Of a DNA stretch of 64,000 nt, positions 61,366 through 64,000 are shown piece after piece. The notes beneath the pieces were generated by a model that had not been told where the DNA came from, did no database searches, and saw only the letters and a program-made list of their open reading frames with translations. The number at the start of each line of letters is the position of its first letter. The first letter of the stretch is position 1. Source of the stretch: Geothrix campi (lineage in GTDB: Bacteria > Acidobacteriota > Holophagae > Holophagales > Holophagaceae). A program made the position numbers and the translations under genes. Location: contig NZ_JANHMP010000001.1 in NCBI RefSeq assembly GCF_024609265.1, positions 496,001 to 560,000 of the forward strand, in the 5' to 3' direction.

Positions 61366-62108
61366 ACGGCACCAAACCCAAGAAGGTCTACTTCTACGGC
61401 ACCTGCCTGGTGGATCTGTTCTTCCCCGACGCCGGCATGGCCGGCATCCAGCTCCTGCGCCGGGCCGGCGTGGAGGTGGTCTTCCCGGAGGGCCAGACCT
61501 GCTGCGGCCAGCCCGCCTTCAACTGCGGCTACTGGGAAGAGGCCCGGGACGTGGCCCGTACCCAGGTGGCCCTCTTCCCCGAGGACCTGCCCGTGATCCT
61601 GCCCTCCGGCAGCTGCGCAGGCATGATGAAAGTCCACTATCCCGAGTTGTTCCACGGCCAGCCGGACGAGGCCAAGGTCAGAGCCTTCAGCGCCCGGGTC
61701 TACGAGCTGACCCAGTTCCTCGTGGATGTACTCGATGTGAAGCTGCAGGATCTCGGCGAGCCCGTGAAGGTCACCTGGCACAGCTCCTGCCATGCGGTCC
61801 GCGACCTGGGTCTGAAGGGCGAGCCCCAGGCCCTCATCGGCCAGCTCTCCAACGTAGAGCTGGCCCCGCTCGCCAGGGAGTACGAGTGCTGCGGTTTCGG
61901 CGGCACGTTCTCCGTGCGGCACCCGGAAGTCTCCGGGGCCATGGTCGCGGACAAGATCGCCGATGCCACCGCCACCGGAGCCTCCGTCGTCCTGTCCACG
62001 GACGGCGGCTGCCTGATGAACGTGAACGGCGCGCTGGAAGCCAAGAGCAGCAAGCTCAAGGTCCAGCACATCGCCGAATTCCTCTGGGAGCGCACCCGTG
62101 CACGCTGA
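61362..62108 (+). CDS. lldE: L-lactate utilisation Fe-S subunit LldE/LutA
   Basis: 248 residues. Two CCG cysteine-rich domains (TCCGQPAFNCGYW and ECCGFGGTFSV). One of three subunits oxidising L-lactate to pyruvate. GTG start in GTGA overlap with dld. Followed by lldF overlapping eleven bases. Confidence 0.93.
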   Translation: MNGTKPKKVYFYGTCLVDLFFPDAGMAGIQLLRRAGVEVVFPEGQTCCGQPAFNCGYWEEARDVARTQVALFPEDLPVILPSGSCAGMMKVHYPELFHGQPDEAKVRAFSARVYELTQFLVDVLDVKLQDLGEPVKVTWHSSCHAVRDLGLKGEPQALIGQLSNVELAPLAREYECCGFGGTFSVRHPEVSGAMVADKIADATATGASVVLSTDGGCLMNVNGALEAKSSKLKVQHIAEFLWERTRAR

Positions 62109-63531
62109 GAAAGAGATCCACTTCCGCGATGCCGCCGCCAAGGCCCTGCTGGATCCCCAGCTCCGGGCCAACTTCCGCCGCGCCATGGACGGCCTCATCG
62201 CCAAGCGCCTAGCCCAGTTCCCCGATCCGAGGGATCTCCAGGACCTGCGCGACCTCAGCACGGCCATCCGGTCCCGCAGCCTGCTCTGTCTGCCGGAACT
62301 GCTGGAACAGCTCGAGGCCAGCTGCGCCAAGAACGGCATCAAGGTCCACTGGGCCGAGACCTGCGAACAGGCGAACCAGCTGATCCTGGGCATCCTCCAG
62401 GCCAAGGGCGCCAAGACCCTGGTCAAGGGCAAGAGCATGGTCTCCGAGGAGATGCATCTCAACGCCTTCCTCGAATCCAAGGGCATCGAGGCTCTGGAAT
62501 CCGATCTGGGCGAATACATCATCCAGCTCGATGGCGAGACGCCGAGCCACATCATCATGCCGGCCATCCACAAGAACAAAGATCAGATCGCCCGGCAGTT
62601 CAGCCAGAAGATCAAGGACGCGAAGTACACCGAAGATGTCGACGAGCTCACGGCCATGGCCCGGAAGGTGCTGCGCCAGAAGTTCCTCGATGCCGATGCG
62701 GGGTTGTCCGGCGTGAACTTCGCTGTGGCCGAAACCGGTACCCTCTGCCTGGTGGAGAACGAAGGCAATGGGCGCATGAGCACCCATGTCCCGCCCCTCC
62801 ACATCGCCGTCATGGGCCTCGAAAAGGTCGTGGCACGACTGGAGGACGTGGCGCCGCTCTACGCCATCCTCACGCGCTCCGCCACGGGCCAGGCCGTGAG
62901 CACCTACTTCAACCTGATCACCGGCCCCCGTGGCGAGGGCGAGAAGGACGGCCCCCAGGAAGTGCATCTGGTCATCCTCGACAACGGTCGCTCGCGGATC
63001 TACGCCGATCCCCAGCTGCGCGCCACCCTGCGCTGCATCCGCTGCGGCGCCTGCATGAACCACTGCCCCGTGTACACCCGCGTGGGCGGCCACGCCTACG
63101 AGGCCGTCTATCCAGGTCCCATCGGCAAGATCCTCACGCCGCAGATGGAAGGCGTGGGCGTCCGTCACGACCTCATCCACGGTTCCAGCCTCTGCGGCGC
63201 CTGCGGCGAGGTCTGTCCTGTGGAGATCCCGATTCCCGAAATCCTGGTGCGTCTGCGCCGGGAGGCCACCCACGAGGACATGGGTTCCACCGTGGTGGGC
63301 AAAGGCACCGGCCGCACGGCCAGCGAGGACTGGGCCTGGCGCCTCTGGGCCGGGGTGCTCAAGCGTCCTGCCCTCTACCGCGTCGCCACCTGGTTTGCCA
63401 CCCGCTTCGGCAAGGCGCTGCCCGCCAGCGCACCGCTGATCAGGAACTGGACCCAGTCCCGCACCAAACCCGTTCCGGCCCGCCGTTCACTGAGCGAGCG
63501 CATGCGCGCCGAGGGAGTCTCCCATGAGTAG
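62098..63531 (+). CDS. lldF: L-lactate utilisation Fe-S subunit LldF/LutB
   Basis: 477 residues. N-terminal LUD domain (VKGKSMVSEEMHLNAFLE), two 4Fe-4S motifs (CIRCGACMNHCP and CGACGEVCP). Electron-transfer subunit of the LldEFG complex. GTG 62098; ends overlapping lldG by eight bases. Confidence 0.94.
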   Translation: MHAEKEIHFRDAAAKALLDPQLRANFRRAMDGLIAKRLAQFPDPRDLQDLRDLSTAIRSRSLLCLPELLEQLEASCAKNGIKVHWAETCEQANQLILGILQAKGAKTLVKGKSMVSEEMHLNAFLESKGIEALESDLGEYIIQLDGETPSHIIMPAIHKNKDQIARQFSQKIKDAKYTEDVDELTAMARKVLRQKFLDADAGLSGVNFAVAETGTLCLVENEGNGRMSTHVPPLHIAVMGLEKVVARLEDVAPLYAILTRSATGQAVSTYFNLITGPRGEGEKDGPQEVHLVILDNGRSRIYADPQLRATLRCIRCGACMNHCPVYTRVGGHAYEAVYPGPIGKILTPQMEGVGVRHDLIHGSSLCGACGEVCPVEIPIPEILVRLRREATHEDMGSTVVGKGTGRTASEDWAWRLWAGVLKRPALYRVATWFATRFGKALPASAPLIRNWTQSRTKPVPARRSLSERMRAEGVSHE

Positions 63532-64000
63532 TCCGAACCCGTCCGCTCCTGATTCCCGTACCGCCATCCTCGGCCGCCTTCGCGCCGCCGGCGATTCCGG
63601 CCCCCTGCCGGCCCTCGACACGGCCGTCCTCGAGCGCCGCCAGTGGGATCCCGCCGAGCGCGTCACCCGGCTGCGCAAAGGCATGGAGGCGGTCCACACT
63701 GAGTTCCTCGATGCGAAGTCGGATACCTGGCCCGCCGTGATCCGCGTCTTCTGCGAGCGCGAAGGGCTGAAGAACCTGCTCTACGGCCCCACCAGCGAGG
63801 CGGGTTCCGCCCTGGCGGCCGCCTGGGCGCCCGAGGGACCGCAGCTGAAGCCCTACGACCGCCCCGTGGAGGCCTTCAAGCAGGAGTTGTTCGGGGACAT
63901 CGATGCGGGCTTCACCGGTACCGTGGGTGGCGTCGCCGAGACCGGCGGCCTGCTGCTGATGCCCGGCCCCGCCGAACCCCGGCTCATGTCCCTGGTGCCG
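63524..64000 (+). CDS. lldG: L-lactate utilisation subunit LldG/LutC (truncated by window)
   Basis: 159 residues visible of an expected 200-230. LUD-domain pattern with FTGTVGGVAETGGLLLMPG. Third subunit of LldEFG. ATG 63524 with GGGAG upstream, overlapping lldF. The end is outside the window. Confidence 0.93.
   Translation, partial: MSSPNPSAPDSRTAILGRLRAAGDSGPLPALDTAVLERRQWDPAERVTRLRKGMEAVHTEFLDAKSDTWPAVIRVFCEREGLKNLLYGPTSEAGSALAAAWAPEGPQLKPYDRPVEAFKQELFGDIDAGFTGTVGGVAETGGLLLMPGPAEPRLMSLVP

Overview
The window is a dense, high-GC bacterial chromosome segment with short intergenic gaps and many start/stop overlaps. It carries outer-membrane biogenesis genes (mla set, fused lptF/lptG, kdsD), a PilT-type ATPase, a long-form Hfq, SpoVG, YajQ, DUF116 and a D-lactate dehydrogenase/LldEFG locus. 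This mix suggests a diderm outside the Proteobacteria. My best guess is Acidobacteriota, class Holophagae (Geothrix-like). That is an inference from gene content and remembered similarity, not a database result.

Layout. 1-4.2 kb: 5' part of dnaG, an orphan P-loop protein, an OPA-type MFS transporter and a lipoprotein. 4.3-10.5 kb: amino-acid metabolism, with kbl and tdh (threonine to glycine plus acetyl-CoA) flanking a minus-strand asnB / PilZ / unknown / rhodanese / MauE run. 10.5-17.6 kb: a GspG-like lipoprotein, udk-rhodanese-NUDIX, yajQ, polyprenyl synthase, a TPR protein and a PilT-like ATPase. 17.7-23.1 kb: sucCD and four plus-strand genes. 23.1-27.5 kb: HD, truA, response regulator, PHP and a large GT2. 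27.6-31.8 kb: a PEGA-domain Ser/Thr kinase followed by a loosely packed accessory patch (VOC protein, eight-CxxC protein, small unknown proteins) ending at tRNA-Gln. 32.2-44.9 kb: a long minus-strand series (hfq, pdxA, pabC-like, degenerate sensor, glmU, mlaE/F/D, DUF116, ubiA, dac, yfiH, spoVG). 45.1-55.7 kb: sensor kinase and fur, tRNA-Gly and tRNA-Cys with a duplicated tRNA 3' end, an exported MEMO protein, mnmA, an LtaS-like protein, fused lptF-lptG, kdsD and a tRNA with anticodon CAT that looks like Ile2. 55.8-64 kb: lactate utilisation (lldR divergent from lldP, dld, lldE, lldF, lldG), cut by the window end.

The most interesting signal is upstream of asnB. A 29-codon reading frame contains four Asn codons. 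It is followed by an intrinsic terminator that abuts the asnB ribosome-binding site, and a 9-nt antiterminator pairing is possible. No other gene on that strand lies upstream, so the terminator can only act on the asnB transcript. This looks like classical leader-peptide attenuation responding to asparaginyl-tRNA supply.

Other notable features are the tRNA-Cys 3'-end duplication around a 15-bp perfect hairpin, the duplicated 3' end of mlaD that supplies the start of the next gene, a fused LptF-LptG permease, a sensor-like protein that has lost phosphotransfer residues, a PilT-like protein with two N-terminal domains, and an intrinsic terminator inside the lactate operon.
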